A DNA stretch of 64,000 nucleotides from Phocaeicola_A sp045647865 (GCA_045647865.1 JAZRMW010000023.1:88342-152341), one strand, 5' to 3'. Numbered from the stretch's first letter, positions 51,057 to 60,609 are shown. Notes: generated by a model from the sequence alone, not told the origin. Numbers and translations are program-made.

Positions 51057-52901
51057 CTATTCCTCTCTTTGAATGTATTCATACAACTTTTTGTAGAACG
51101 GATGTCGGGTTAGAGTGGGTACATCTCCCAAGATAATGAGTTTCATGCGTGCACGGGTTATGGCAACGTTCATACGTCGCAAATCGTTGAGGAATCCAAT
51201 TTGTCCCTCTTCGTTGGCGCGTACAAGGGAGATGACGATGACATCGCGTTCTTGTCCTTGAAAACCATCTACGGTGTTGACTGAGATAAGATGCCGGAAG
51301 GGCTTGAAAAATGGTTCCCGACGGATGAGCTGGCGTAAGTATTGTACTTGTGCTTTATAGGGTGAGATAAGTCCGAAATCAATGCGTTCGTCCAGAATAC
51401 GTTGCTTGCCGATGCGATTGATGTAGGCTTGCAGTTGCTCCATAGTAAGGGTGGCTTCGGTTTTATTGATCCGGCCAAAACTTTCACCGACAAATTCTTC
51501 GTGACATTCCATTCCTTCAGTGTTTATCCATACTATGGGAGTGTCGTAATCCAAAATACCGCGATATTTCACTTCAGGTGCAGCTTGTAAGCTTCCTCCG
51601 TAAAACCAATCGGAAGAAAAACGCATGATTTCTTCGTTCATGCGGTATTGTATCTTCAGCAGACTGACAGCCTCGGGTTTCCGTTTCACAATGGTCTGCA
51701 TCAGTGTGTGAGCCAGTCCGCCACGAGCTGCTTCGAAACACTTCACTGTTGGTGGTAGCTGGCAATGGTCGCCTGCAAGAATCACGCGGTCAGCCTTCCT
51801 GATTGCTATCCAACAGGCAGGTTCTAATGCTTGTGCGGCTTCATCGATAAAGAGAGTTCCGAATTTCATCCCCATCATCACGCGGTGGGCACTTCCTGTC
51901 AGCGTACAGGCTATTACGTGTGCTTCATTGAAGAGAGAGGCATTGATACGTATTTCAAGTTCTGTCGCACGGTCTTTCAGTGCATTGATTTTCTGGTGCA
52001 GGCTTTCACTTCGTCCCTTGCGTCGCTGTTGTTGCAGTTCGCGTATAGCTTTGCGTATGCTCCATAGTTGCGGATAGTCAGGATGTGCTTCGAAACGTCG
52101 TTCGTAGGTGAAGGAGAGCATTTTGTCGTTCACTCGTGTAGGATTTCCTATGCGTAGTACATGTATGCCGCGATCCACTAACTTCTCGCTGATCCAATCT
52201 ACTGCCATGTTGCTTTGTGCACAGACCAATACTTGATTTTCGCGATGCAGAGTTTCGTAGATAGCTTCTACAAGTGTAGTGGTCTTTCCTGTTCCCGGAG
52301 GGCCGTGTACTACTGCTACATCCTTTGCCCATAGCACCTTGTTGACAGCTTCTTCTTGACTGGGATTGAGCCATGGAAAACGTACGGGAGTAAAGTTGTA
52401 GGTACTCACTGGAGCTGTACCATGGAAAATGTCGCGTAATTGGGCCAAACGGTTACCTTTGGCCTTGATGGTTCGTTCCATAGCCTCGAACATCAATCGG
52501 TAGGTATATTCGTCAAAATAGAGTTGTACACCCATCTGGTCAGCCGCTTGCAATTCCAACAGTGCGCCTGCGGAAGGGATTACCACTACCATGCGGGTCT
52601 CATCAGCATAACTTACTGTGCTGTGGAAGTTGAGCAGTTTGACACGTCCTTCATAGTCTTGGGTGAAGAAACAGACGGGGCGGCCGTACTCAAAGTTATG
52701 TTCGATGTCTGTATCCTCTGTGCGGCTCACCTCTACAACCAACTGATTTAGCGAATTGTAATAACTTCGTCCTATGCTCAGGGGATACCAAGCGATGCCA
52801 CGCTTCACCTTGCGTGCTACACCCATTACCTCGGTCTGTTGGCGGTAGGTTTCTTTTTCGTGCTCGTATTCAAGGCGAAGGAGTTCGTAGAGTTTTTGCA
52901 T
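51057..52901 (-). CDS. SF1B helicase, IGHMBP2/SMUBP2-like
   Basis: 614 residues. Helicase motifs in order: I VHGPPGTGKTTTLVEAI near 205, Ia CAQSNMAVD, II TLFIDEAAQALEP near 350, III AGDHCQLPPTV, IV KIQYRMNEEIM, V VDGFQGQERDVIVISLVR near 545 and VI NVAITRARMKL. The N-terminal 190 residues include a beta-barrel stalk (WYPLSIGRSYYNSLNQLVVEVSR) typical of this Upf1/IGHMBP2 group. It unwinds DNA or RNA; the bacterial role is not settled. The stop of rodA lies 39 nt upstream, so it may be read from the rod-shape operon; a CTATAG repeat sits in that gap. Confidence 0.9.
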   Translation of the reverse strand: MQKLYELLRLEYEHEKETYRQQTEVMGVARKVKRGIAWYPLSIGRSYYNSLNQLVVEVSRTEDTDIEHNFEYGRPVCFFTQDYEGRVKLLNFHSTVSYADETRMVVVIPSAGALLELQAADQMGVQLYFDEYTYRLMFEAMERTIKAKGNRLAQLRDIFHGTAPVSTYNFTPVRFPWLNPSQEEAVNKVLWAKDVAVVHGPPGTGKTTTLVEAIYETLHRENQVLVCAQSNMAVDWISEKLVDRGIHVLRIGNPTRVNDKMLSFTYERRFEAHPDYPQLWSIRKAIRELQQQRRKGRSESLHQKINALKDRATELEIRINASLFNEAHVIACTLTGSAHRVMMGMKFGTLFIDEAAQALEPACWIAIRKADRVILAGDHCQLPPTVKCFEAARGGLAHTLMQTIVKRKPEAVSLLKIQYRMNEEIMRFSSDWFYGGSLQAAPEVKYRGILDYDTPIVWINTEGMECHEEFVGESFGRINKTEATLTMEQLQAYINRIGKQRILDERIDFGLISPYKAQVQYLRQLIRREPFFKPFRHLISVNTVDGFQGQERDVIVISLVRANEEGQIGFLNDLRRMNVAITRARMKLIILGDVPTLTRHPFYKKLYEYIQREE

Positions 52902-52913
52902 GATTGAGAGGTA

Positions 52914-52940
52914 TTTATATGCCTATAGCGACTATCGTTT
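52914..52940. repeat. Short 9-bp array, CTATAG type
   Basis: TTTATATGC, CTATAGCGA, CTATCGTTT form three 9-bp steps between rodA and the helicase gene. It is small, and is called because it matches the larger arrays. Confidence 0.5.
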
Positions 52941-54401
52941 TTATTGTTTCTTTTTATTATACTCTGCATTCACTCGCAGGAAGGTGAAGAGTAGGAGGGT
53001 GAATCCCCAGAGCGACGAGCCACCGTAGCTGAAGAAGGGTAGGGGGATACCTATCACAGGGGTCAGTCCCAATACCATACCTACGTTGATGAACAGGTGG
53101 AAGAGGAAAATGCTTACCAGACAGTAGCCGTAGATACGTCCGAAGGAAAAACTTTGTTGTTCGGCCAAGTATAGCAGGCGCAGGATAAAAATCATGAACA
53201 GCAACAGGATAGCTGATGAACCTATGAATCCCATCTCTTCGCCGACGGTACAGAAGATGAAGTCTGTATCTTGCTCAGGTACATACTTCAACTTTGTTTG
53301 CGTACCATTTAGGAATCCTTTTCCGTGTAATCCGCCCGAACCGATAGCAATTTTTGATTGGTTCACGTTGTAGCCAGCCCCCTTAGGGTCGTCCTTCATG
53401 CCGAGGAGAACTTCGATGCGTACACGTTGGTGGTCGTCCAGTTTTTTGAACACCATGTTACACGAATAGAGGAATCCTACTGAGCCTAATGCAAAGAGGG
53501 CAATCAGGGCAAACTTCTTGCTTCGTTCCATCAAAGCCAAATAGATTAAATATCCAGTCAGTATGATACATTCGGCGACCAAGAGGTAAGTAAGGTCGAA
53601 TGCATAGACAAATTTCGAGCATAGTATGCCGATGGCTGTAACACTGATGGTACTTATAAGCATCCATTTCACCGGTTTCCACAGTTTCCCATAAATCCAA
53701 ACCATGCCCGTACTGAACAGTATGATAAGGCTTAGGACTGCAGAACGGCCTATTGAGGTGGGGGTATTCCATAGCAATTCATTGCCAAAACGGATGCCTA
53801 CAACAAAATAGATTACGGCTGCTACTCCCGTAAAGAGGATAGCTCCCGACATTCCTTCGCGATAGAGTACGAGGAAGAATGCGGCATAAACCAATGCAGA
53901 ACCCGTTTCTTTCTGCATGATAATCAATACCATAGGTAATAATATCAGCGCAACGGATCGGATGAAATTATTGTTTTTTTCAAGATTGAACCCATAGGGA
54001 CTCATCAGTTTGGCTAATGCCAAAGCTGTTGCATATTTGGCAAATTCTGCCGGTTGCAAACTGACGGGGCCCAAGCTTATCCACGAAAGCGATCCTTTGA
54101 TGTCACGGGCTATGAAGGGAGTTATCAATAAGAGTACCATCATGGCTGCATAGAAGAGATAGGCCAAGACTTCATAGACTTTTTCCTCCAGTATCAGTAA
54201 GAGACCTCCAAGCCCTAATGAACAACCTATCCATACAAGTTGTTTGCCTGAACGGCTGTCGAAACTGAAGAGATCTGTCTCTCCATATGTATAGCTGGCA
54301 CCGCAGATGCTGAACCATCCGCAGGTTACCAACACCAGATAGAGTAGTACCGTTACCCAGTCAATAGATTTCCATATACTTTGTTTACGTTTTCGTATCA
54401 T
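52941..54401 (-). CDS. rodA: Rod shape-determining peptidoglycan glycosyltransferase RodA
   Basis: 486 residues with about ten membrane segments of the SEDS family. Signatures: SWISLGPVSLQPAEFAKYATALALA, QKETGSALVYAAFFLVLYREG, EQDTDFIFCTVGEEMGFIG and GIPLPFFSYGGSSLW. It polymerises lipid II together with the PBP2 encoded just upstream. The promoter boxes 8-38 nt before the ATG imply a leader of only a few bases. Length is somewhat over that of E. coli RodA because of an extra loop in the middle (about 255-330). Confidence 0.94.
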   Translation of the reverse strand: MIRKRKQSIWKSIDWVTVLLYLVLVTCGWFSICGASYTYGETDLFSFDSRSGKQLVWIGCSLGLGGLLLILEEKVYEVLAYLFYAAMMVLLLITPFIARDIKGSLSWISLGPVSLQPAEFAKYATALALAKLMSPYGFNLEKNNNFIRSVALILLPMVLIIMQKETGSALVYAAFFLVLYREGMSGAILFTGVAAVIYFVVGIRFGNELLWNTPTSIGRSAVLSLIILFSTGMVWIYGKLWKPVKWMLISTISVTAIGILCSKFVYAFDLTYLLVAECIILTGYLIYLALMERSKKFALIALFALGSVGFLYSCNMVFKKLDDHQRVRIEVLLGMKDDPKGAGYNVNQSKIAIGSGGLHGKGFLNGTQTKLKYVPEQDTDFIFCTVGEEMGFIGSSAILLLFMIFILRLLYLAEQQSFSFGRIYGYCLVSIFLFHLFINVGMVLGLTPVIGIPLPFFSYGGSSLWGFTLLLFTFLRVNAEYNKKKQ

Positions 54402-54408
54402 AGGGGCG

Positions 54409-54439
54409 CAAAGTTAGGCAGATTCCATGAGATGGCAAA
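54409..54439 (-). promoter_or_regulatory. Promoter immediately before rodA
   Basis: Read on the minus strand, TTTG (54439-54436), 19 nt, then TAACTTTG (54416-54409), both exact. Transcription would start within about 5 nt of the rodA ATG at 54401. The gap 54402-54574 to mrdA holds nothing else. Confidence 0.75.
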
Positions 54440-54574
54440 GGGAAAGAAGAAAAACCTCCATGCCCCAGGTCAAATGTTTACAAAGGATTTTATTTCTTAC
54501 GGAATTATAGATATTCGTCGGTGGCAATGATGGCAGAAAGGGGGAGAAAAAACCTGATTATAGCAATCAATCAG

Positions 54575-56416
54575 TTATCTTTTCGTATCGTAATGAATGG
54601 GGCGTCCGCGAATATATTCTACTTTGGCATGACTTTCGGGTGAAAGTTTACCGTTGAGATATTGCTCCATAAGGAGTGCACCGATGGGAACGCCGAAGGT
54701 GGCACCAAACCCTCCGTTCTCTACATAGACAGCGACGGCTATCTGCGGATTTTCCTTGGGGGCAAATCCCATGAAGATAGAGTGGTCCTTACCACGGTTC
54801 TGTGCAGTACCTGTTTTGCCACAAACTTCGATACCCGGCAGGTTGGCTCCTCGGCAAGTTCCGTTCAATACGGCCTGACGCATACCTTCGACAACGATGT
54901 CGTAGTTTTTCTTGGATGCCATTGTGTAGCGGCGGGTTGTATAGAGTGAATCGATAGGTTCGCCTTCGATTTCCTTCACGACATGAGGAGTAATGAAGTA
55001 ACCACGATTGGCAATGGTGGCACCAAGATTGGCTATTTGTAGGGGAGTGAGGTTAACTTCGCCCTGCCCGATAGAGATACTGATGATGGTCATTCCGTTC
55101 CAAGAACCCCGATAAGCCTTATCGTAGTATTGTGCATTGGGAATCAATCCGCGTTTCTCGCCTGGCAAATCCACACCGAGTGGGTATCCGAACCCCATGG
55201 AGACCATGTAGTCGCGCCAACGGTTCATGGCATTTTGTACTGAGCCGTATTTGCTGCGTGCACCAATCATGTGGTAGAGTCCCCAACAGTAATAGGCATT
55301 GCATGAGGTGGCCAACGAGGGAATGACGGGTATGGGAGAACTGTGGGCATGACAACCTACACGTAAACCGCGATGTACGAATCCACCGTGGCAAGGATAG
55401 ACGGTTTGTTCAGTGACAATACCCTCCTCAAGGAAAGTGAGGGCTTGCGAGGTCTTGAAAGTGGAACCAGGGGGATAGGTTCCCATGATAGCACGGTTGA
55501 GTAGAGGTTTCCATCCATCGCGTGAAAGTTCCAAATGGTTGTTTCCTCGTTGGCGGCCCACCATCATGTGTGGATCGAACGAAGGGGCACTGACCATACA
55601 GAGAATCTCACCCGTTTGGGGTTCAATGGCAACGATACTGCCAATCTTTCCTTCCAGCAAGCGTTCGCCAAGAGCTTGCAGACGGATATCGAGTCCGAGA
55701 CGAAGATTCTTTCCTGGAGTGGAAGGAATATCCATTGCTCCGTCCATATAACGTCCTTGGATGCGACCGTGTACATCACGAAGCAGAATCTCCACACCTT
55801 TTTCGCCACGTAGTTGCTCTTCGTAGGAACGTTCAATTCCTTGCTTGCCGATATAATCGCCTCGTTTGTAATATTCGTCGTTCTCCATGTCGCGTTTAGA
55901 CACTTCAGCGATATCACCCAATACGTGAGCACCTACATTACAGGTGTATTGACGGATGCTACGGCGTTGTACGTAGAATCCTGGGAAACGGAAAAGTTTC
56001 TCCTGAAATACAGAGAACTCTTCACCCGAAAGTTGGGTAAGTAGGGTCTGGTGGGTATATCTTGAGTAACCGGGTCCATCAATCAAGTCCTTCATGCGCT
56101 TCTCAAAAAACTCGCGGGTAATGCCCAATGCATCACAAAGATCTATCGTGTCGAGGTTTTCTACTTCACGGGGAATAAAGGTCACATCATAGGCCGGTTG
56201 GTTATATACCAACAGACTGTCGTTACGGTCGTAAATGATACCGCGTGAAGGATATTGAGTCTTTTTCAGGAATGCATTACTGTCTGCGTGTTGCTTGTAT
56301 TCATCGCTGACAATCTGCAACGAGAACAGACGTAGGATATAGACAAGCACGATGCCTGCCACAATACTACCGATGACATATTTCCGTTTTTCCAGATTGT
56401 ATTTCTTGGACTTCAT
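54575..56416 (-). CDS. mrdA: Penicillin-binding protein 2
   Basis: 613 residues. One membrane segment near the N-terminus (YVIGSIVAGIVLVYILRLF), a dimerisation/pedestal domain (PSRGIIYDRNDSLLVYNQPAYDV), then the transpeptidase domain with STFK in GTYPPGSTFKTSQAL near residue 310, SCN near 370 and KTGTAQN near 530. It crosslinks side-wall peptidoglycan with RodA. It follows mreD by 11 nt in the operon mreB-mreC-mreD-mrdA, with rodA next on its own promoter. Confidence 0.95.
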   Translation of the reverse strand: MKSKKYNLEKRKYVIGSIVAGIVLVYILRLFSLQIVSDEYKQHADSNAFLKKTQYPSRGIIYDRNDSLLVYNQPAYDVTFIPREVENLDTIDLCDALGITREFFEKRMKDLIDGPGYSRYTHQTLLTQLSGEEFSVFQEKLFRFPGFYVQRRSIRQYTCNVGAHVLGDIAEVSKRDMENDEYYKRGDYIGKQGIERSYEEQLRGEKGVEILLRDVHGRIQGRYMDGAMDIPSTPGKNLRLGLDIRLQALGERLLEGKIGSIVAIEPQTGEILCMVSAPSFDPHMMVGRQRGNNHLELSRDGWKPLLNRAIMGTYPPGSTFKTSQALTFLEEGIVTEQTVYPCHGGFVHRGLRVGCHAHSSPIPVIPSLATSCNAYYCWGLYHMIGARSKYGSVQNAMNRWRDYMVSMGFGYPLGVDLPGEKRGLIPNAQYYDKAYRGSWNGMTIISISIGQGEVNLTPLQIANLGATIANRGYFITPHVVKEIEGEPIDSLYTTRRYTMASKKNYDIVVEGMRQAVLNGTCRGANLPGIEVCGKTGTAQNRGKDHSIFMGFAPKENPQIAVAVYVENGGFGATFGVPIGALLMEQYLNGKLSPESHAKVEYIRGRPIHYDTKR

Positions 56417-56427
56417 GTATGTTTGAC

Positions 56428-56925
56428 TTATTTTCTACTCCACTCGACTCCCAACATACAAAGCCCGGTAATCAATGTTCCTGCTACCACTTTGAGCAAC
56501 AGTGCAAGGGGTTGCGCAAAAGAGAAGGTGAGCAACAGGATAAGGGCTGTCTGATGAAGTAACAAACCAAAAGTGATGTAACGGATAAATGGGCTGACCC
56601 CCATACTTTGAAAGCCTGGAGAAAAGTCTTCTGCACTGTCACGTGGCGTGAAGAGGTGCAACAGAACTGGGCGGGCAAAAGCCAACAGGGTTGTAGCTGC
56701 AGCATTTACTCCCGGTGTGTTCGAAAAGATATCGACAGCCAAACCTAAACAGAATCCCCATAAAAGCAGTGAATAACGTGACATATTTGCGTCGAATGTC
56801 AGTATCAGGTATATATACAAGAATGGTGTGGCATAACCAAATACATGTACATTGTTGAGAATGAAAGCCTGTACAAGAACAAGCAACCAAAACCAACTGA
56901 AGCGTCTGATGAATGTGATGATCAT
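56428..56925 (-). CDS. mreD: Rod shape-determining protein MreD
   Basis: 165 residues, almost wholly hydrophobic with about five membrane segments (FSWFWLLVLVQAFILNNVHVFG, TPFLYIYLILTFDANMSRYS, LLLWGFCLGLAVDIFSNTPGVNAAA). The last block is the family signature. It belongs to the elongasome with MreB, MreC, PBP2 and RodA. It begins 24 nt after the mreC stop. Confidence 0.92.
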   Translation of the reverse strand: MIITFIRRFSWFWLLVLVQAFILNNVHVFGYATPFLYIYLILTFDANMSRYSLLLWGFCLGLAVDIFSNTPGVNAAATTLLAFARPVLLHLFTPRDSAEDFSPGFQSMGVSPFIRYITFGLLLHQTALILLLTFSFAQPLALLLKVVAGTLITGLCMLGVEWSRK

Positions 56926-56949
56926 AGGGCTGTCTCCTTACTTGTTCTT

Positions 56950-57798
56950 TTAGGGTTTATGAATGACTTGTTTTTCCAACGCACGTTGCTCCTTTCGTCC
57001 TTTATTGGCAATAACTACTGCATCATCCAAATTGGCAAAGTCAGCCGCTAACTGGATGCGGAGGAGATAAGATAATCCGTCCTTGGAATCGGAGATGCTG
57101 TCAACGGTCCCTACCATCAAATCTTTAGGAAATACGGCCGAATAACCACTGGTGACAATCGTATCCCCCTGTTGGAAAAGTGCATGACGGGGCACATCCT
57201 CCAAGTATGCAAAACGGGCATCCTCTTCTTTCCACTTGAGATAACCGAAATAGTCATTCTGTTTGAATTTGCAACTAATGCTGGACTTGCTGTTCAACAA
57301 AGAGATGGCTAACGAATAGTGCTCGGACGTCAGATAAACGATTCCTAAAATGCCATTGCCATTGATAACACCCATTTCGGGTTCTACGCCATCAGCTTTG
57401 CCTTTATCTAAAGTGATATAATTATCCGGTCGATTCAACGAATTATTGATTATCCGGCAAGGAACGGTTTCATATCCCCGCTTTTGTAACGAAAGTGACA
57501 AGCTGTTCAATACACTGTCTGGCATAACCTTTTGCAACATGCTCCGCAAAACTTGATTTTCGGCTTGCAGTTCAATATTATGTTGTGTGAGTTGGGTATT
57601 GATTGTGTGCAACTTGAAAAATGACGACGCCTCAGCCGATGCGGTGTATATTTGCCCTACTATCCGATTGGCAGAGGTAAATCCCACGCTACCTTGATGA
57701 TGGTTGAAACGGAACAACAGCATAAAACTGATTGCCTCCAACAAAAGGAAGAGGAGCCAGTGTCCGTAATTGAAAAAAAAGTTCAACAGGTTGCGCAT
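56950..57798 (-). CDS. mreC: Cell shape-determining protein MreC
   Basis: 282 residues from the ATG at 57798 (MRNLLNFFFNYGHWLLFLLLE); an upstream start at 57819 would add residues translated from the repeat arm. One membrane helix (about 10-29) precedes a coiled coil (LHTINTQLTQHNIELQAENQ) and the beta-sandwich pair of MreC (YETVPCRIINNSLNRPDNYITLDKG, GVINGNGILGIVYLT). It links MreB inside to the synthases outside. A hairpin of another repeat type separates it from mreB. Confidence 0.94.
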   Translation of the reverse strand: MRNLLNFFFNYGHWLLFLLLEAISFMLLFRFNHHQGSVGFTSANRIVGQIYTASAEASSFFKLHTINTQLTQHNIELQAENQVLRSMLQKVMPDSVLNSLSLSLQKRGYETVPCRIINNSLNRPDNYITLDKGKADGVEPEMGVINGNGILGIVYLTSEHYSLAISLLNSKSSISCKFKQNDYFGYLKWKEEDARFAYLEDVPRHALFQQGDTIVTSGYSAVFPKDLMVGTVDSISDSKDGLSYLLRIQLAADFANLDDAVVIANKGRKEQRALEKQVIHKP

Positions 57799-57804
57799 AA
57801 GTCC

Positions 57805-57892
57805 ATTTACAAGGTACAATTTACAAGGTACAATTTACAACTCTTGATTCTATAGATTGAGAATTGTACCTTGTACTTCGCAAATTGTACAT
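57805..57892 (-). repeat. Two-armed hairpin, ACAAGGTACAATTT type
   Basis: Two copies of a 14-bp unit TTTACAAGGTACAA (57806-57833) plus a partial third face AATTGTACCTTGTA and AAATTGTAC (57862-57890). It lies in the mreB-mreC gap; pairing of TACAAGGTACAATT with AATTGTACCTTGTA is perfect over 14 bp. Confidence 0.8.
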
Positions 57893-57896
57893 GAAT

Positions 57897-58931
57897 TTAT
57901 CTCATTAAGAATGTAAAGCGATCTACATTTTTCAACGCAATGCCCGTACCGCGTGCTACACTGTGCAGGGGGTCTTCAGCAATGTGGAACGGAATATTGA
58001 TTTTGTCTCTCAAACGTTTGTCCAATCCGCGGAGCAGGGCACCACCACCTGCCAACCAAATACCGTTCTTTACAATATCGGCATAGAGTTCGGGCGGAGT
58101 ATTTTCAAGAGCACTGAGCACTGCAGTCTCAATTTTAGCGATAGTTTTATCCAGACAATGAGCAATTTCCTGATAACAAACAGGCACCTCCATAGGAAGG
58201 GCAGTCACACGGTTAGGTCCGTGAACAACATAATCCTCGGGAGCATCCTCACCCAAGTCTGGGAGAGCAGAACCTACGTGAATCTTGATACGTTCAGCCA
58301 TACGCTCACTGACTCTGACGTTGTGTTGACGGCTCATATAGGCTTGAATATCGGCTGTAAGGTCATCACCGGCAGTGCGAATAGAGTTGTTCGATACAAT
58401 ACCACCGAGCGAAATCACTGCAATTTCCGTAGAACCACCACCTATATCCACAATCATGTTGCCTTCTGGAGCCTCGACATCAATACCTACACCAATAGCT
58501 GCAGCCATAGGTTCAAACAACAGATATACATCACGTCCACCTGCATGTTCTGCACTGTCACGCACGGCACGTAATTCGACTTCGGTACTACCCGAAGGGA
58601 CGCCGATAACCATACGCAATGATGGAGAGAAAAGACGACGTCCGGGGTTAACCATCTTGATGAGACCACGCATCATCTGTTCACAGGCGTAGAAGTCTGC
58701 AATTACGCCGTCGCGTAACGGACGGATAGTGCGGATATTCTTGTGAGTCTTCTCATGCATCATCTTAGCCTTGCCACCTACGGCAATCATTCTATCAGTA
58801 TGTTGGTCAAGGGCTACGACTGACGGCTCATCTACCACAATTTTTCCATTGTTGATGATGATGGTATTGGCCGTGCCAAGATCCATCGCTATTTCTTGTG
58901 TAAAAGAGAATAAAGAAGAGAAAAATCCCAT
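57897..58931 (-). CDS. mreB: Rod shape-determining protein MreB
   Basis: 344 residues of the bacterial actin family: phosphate 1 AMDLGTANTIIINNG, DEPSVVALD, phosphate 2 MIVDIGGGSTEIAVISLGG near 165 and adenosine motif GIWLAGGGALLRGLDKRL near 290. It forms membrane filaments that guide side-wall synthesis. It is encoded after purH, an order common in Bacteroidales, with a hairpin array between the two genes. Confidence 0.97.
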   Translation of the reverse strand: MGFFSSLFSFTQEIAMDLGTANTIIINNGKIVVDEPSVVALDQHTDRMIAVGGKAKMMHEKTHKNIRTIRPLRDGVIADFYACEQMMRGLIKMVNPGRRLFSPSLRMVIGVPSGSTEVELRAVRDSAEHAGGRDVYLLFEPMAAAIGVGIDVEAPEGNMIVDIGGGSTEIAVISLGGIVSNNSIRTAGDDLTADIQAYMSRQHNVRVSERMAERIKIHVGSALPDLGEDAPEDYVVHGPNRVTALPMEVPVCYQEIAHCLDKTIAKIETAVLSALENTPPELYADIVKNGIWLAGGGALLRGLDKRLRDKINIPFHIAEDPLHSVARGTGIALKNVDRFTFLMR

Positions 58932-58936
58932 TTTTT

Positions 58937-59027
58937 GAATTATGAATGAAAAATTATGAATTGTGAATCATGAGACATACCACACCGGTAAGTTCTCCAT
59001 GATTCACAATTCATAAATTGAAAATTA
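58937..59027 (-). repeat. Two-armed hairpin array, AATTATGAA type
   Basis: GAATTATGA, ATGAAAAAT, TATGAATTG, TGAATCATG (9-bp steps from 58937) face CATGATTCA, CAATTCATA, AATTGAAAA (58998-59024). An 18-bp perfect pairing (TATGAATTGTGAATCATG) forms the tip. It fills the gap between purH and mreB. A one-armed relative is at 7082-7113. Confidence 0.8.
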
Positions 59028-60551
59028 ATGTTTAAAATGACGGAATCCTGTTGTTACCATAGCAATACCGTGCTCGTTGCAGTATTGGAATGAAAGTTCA
59101 TCCTTCACAGAACCACCCGGTTGGATAACGGCTGTAATGCCTTCGTTGCCGGCAATCTCTACACAATCGGGGAAGGGGAAGAATGCATCGCTGGCCATAA
59201 CTGCACCATTGAGGTCAAAGCCGAATCCTTTAGCCTTTTCAATAGCATGCTTCAAGGCATCTACACGTGAAGTCTGGCCTACACCGCTGGCACAGAGTTG
59301 CTTGTTCTTGGCCAATACAATAGCATTGCTCTTGCTATTTTTTACAATCTTGTTGGCAAAGAGCATATCCTCTATCTCTTGTGCGGTAGCGGCTTTGTCT
59401 GTTACTTGTTTCAAGTCTTCAGGAGTTTCGGTCTTCAAATCACGATCCTGAACCAAAACACCATTCAATACAGAACGGTATTGCTTCTTTGGCAATTGAA
59501 CACCCTCTTTGCGAACGAGGATGATGCGGTTCTTTTTCTGTCCAAGGATTTCAAGCGCATCTACGTCGTAGTCGGGAGCGATGATGATTTCGAAGAAAAT
59601 CTTGTTCACCTCTTCGGCTGTTTCTTTGTCGATAACAGCATTGGTAATCAATACACCACCGAAAGCTGATACGGGATCACCAGCAAGAGCATCTTTCCAC
59701 GCATCTACCAATACAGGGCGAGAGGCCAAACCGCAAGCATTGTTGTGCTTCAAGATGGCAAACGTTACATCGTCAAACTCGTCAATCAGGTCAACTGCAG
59801 CATTGATGTCAAGCAGGTTGTTGTAAGAAATTTCCTTTCCGTGGATTTGGTCAAACATTGCTTCGAAATCTCCAAAGAATGCACCCTGTTGATGAGGATT
59901 CTCACCGTAACGGAGAGACTTCGGACACTCTACAGCTGCGCGGAAAGCAGATCCGTTGTCACCATCGAAATAATTGAAGATTGCAGAGTCATAGTGTGAG
60001 GATACAGCGAAAGCTTCCTTGGCAAACCAACGACGTTCTTCCAACGTAGTTTCTGCACCACGGTCGTTCAGAATATCTGCCAAAGGCTGGTACTGGGCCT
60101 TGCTGGCAACGATAACGACATCCTTGAAGTTCTTGGCACCGGCACGGATGAGTGAAATGCCGCCTATGTCAATCTTTTCGATGATGGCAGGTTCTTCAGC
60201 ACCCGAAGCTACAGTATCTTCAAAAGGATAGAGGTCAACGATGACGAGATCTATTTCGGGAATTTCATATTGGTTGATTTGTTGGATGTCCTCTTCGAGG
60301 TGGCGGCGGCAAAGGATGCCACCGAAAACCTTCGGATGCAGGGTCTTCACACGTCCACCCAAAATAGAGGGATATGAGGTGAGGTCTTCCACTGCTTGGC
60401 AGGGATAACCCAATGATTCAATAAACTGACGGGTTCCTCCGGTTGACAGGAACTTTACTCCTTCTTCATGCAGTTTGGTAATAATTTCATCCAAACCTTC
60501 CTTGTGATAAACCGATACGAGAGCGGTTTTGATTCTCTTTGTTTCAGACAT
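59025..60551 (-). CDS. purH: Bifunctional AICAR formyltransferase / IMP cyclohydrolase
   Basis: 508 residues from the ATG at 60551 (MSETKRIKTALVSVYHKEGL); the earlier codon at 60581 lies inside the promoter. The N-terminal cyclohydrolase domain shows STGGTRQFIESLG and GGRVKTLHPKVFGGIL; the transformylase part shows LRYGENPHQQGAFF, LKHNNACGLAS, DPVSAFGGVLI, LCASGVGQTSRVDAL and SDAFFPFPDCVEIA. It makes IMP, the last two steps of purine synthesis. It has its own promoter and may also feed transcription into mreB. Confidence 0.97.
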   Translation of the reverse strand: MSETKRIKTALVSVYHKEGLDEIITKLHEEGVKFLSTGGTRQFIESLGYPCQAVEDLTSYPSILGGRVKTLHPKVFGGILCRRHLEEDIQQINQYEIPEIDLVIVDLYPFEDTVASGAEEPAIIEKIDIGGISLIRAGAKNFKDVVIVASKAQYQPLADILNDRGAETTLEERRWFAKEAFAVSSHYDSAIFNYFDGDNGSAFRAAVECPKSLRYGENPHQQGAFFGDFEAMFDQIHGKEISYNNLLDINAAVDLIDEFDDVTFAILKHNNACGLASRPVLVDAWKDALAGDPVSAFGGVLITNAVIDKETAEEVNKIFFEIIIAPDYDVDALEILGQKKNRIILVRKEGVQLPKKQYRSVLNGVLVQDRDLKTETPEDLKQVTDKAATAQEIEDMLFANKIVKNSKSNAIVLAKNKQLCASGVGQTSRVDALKHAIEKAKGFGFDLNGAVMASDAFFPFPDCVEIAGNEGITAVIQPGGSVKDELSFQYCNEHGIAMVTTGFRHFKH

Positions 60552-60578
60552 GTCTTTTGCGATTAAGTTATTAGGCAA

Positions 60579-60609
60579 CAAAATTAGTCATTTTCACGCT
60601 AATAACAAG
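60579..60609 (-). promoter_or_regulatory. Promoter of purH
   Basis: Read on the minus strand, CTTG (60609-60606), 19 nt, then TAATTTTG (60586-60579). The -7 box is exact, the -33 box differs by one base. The leader is about 23 nt, with no room for a purine riboswitch. Confidence 0.7.
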
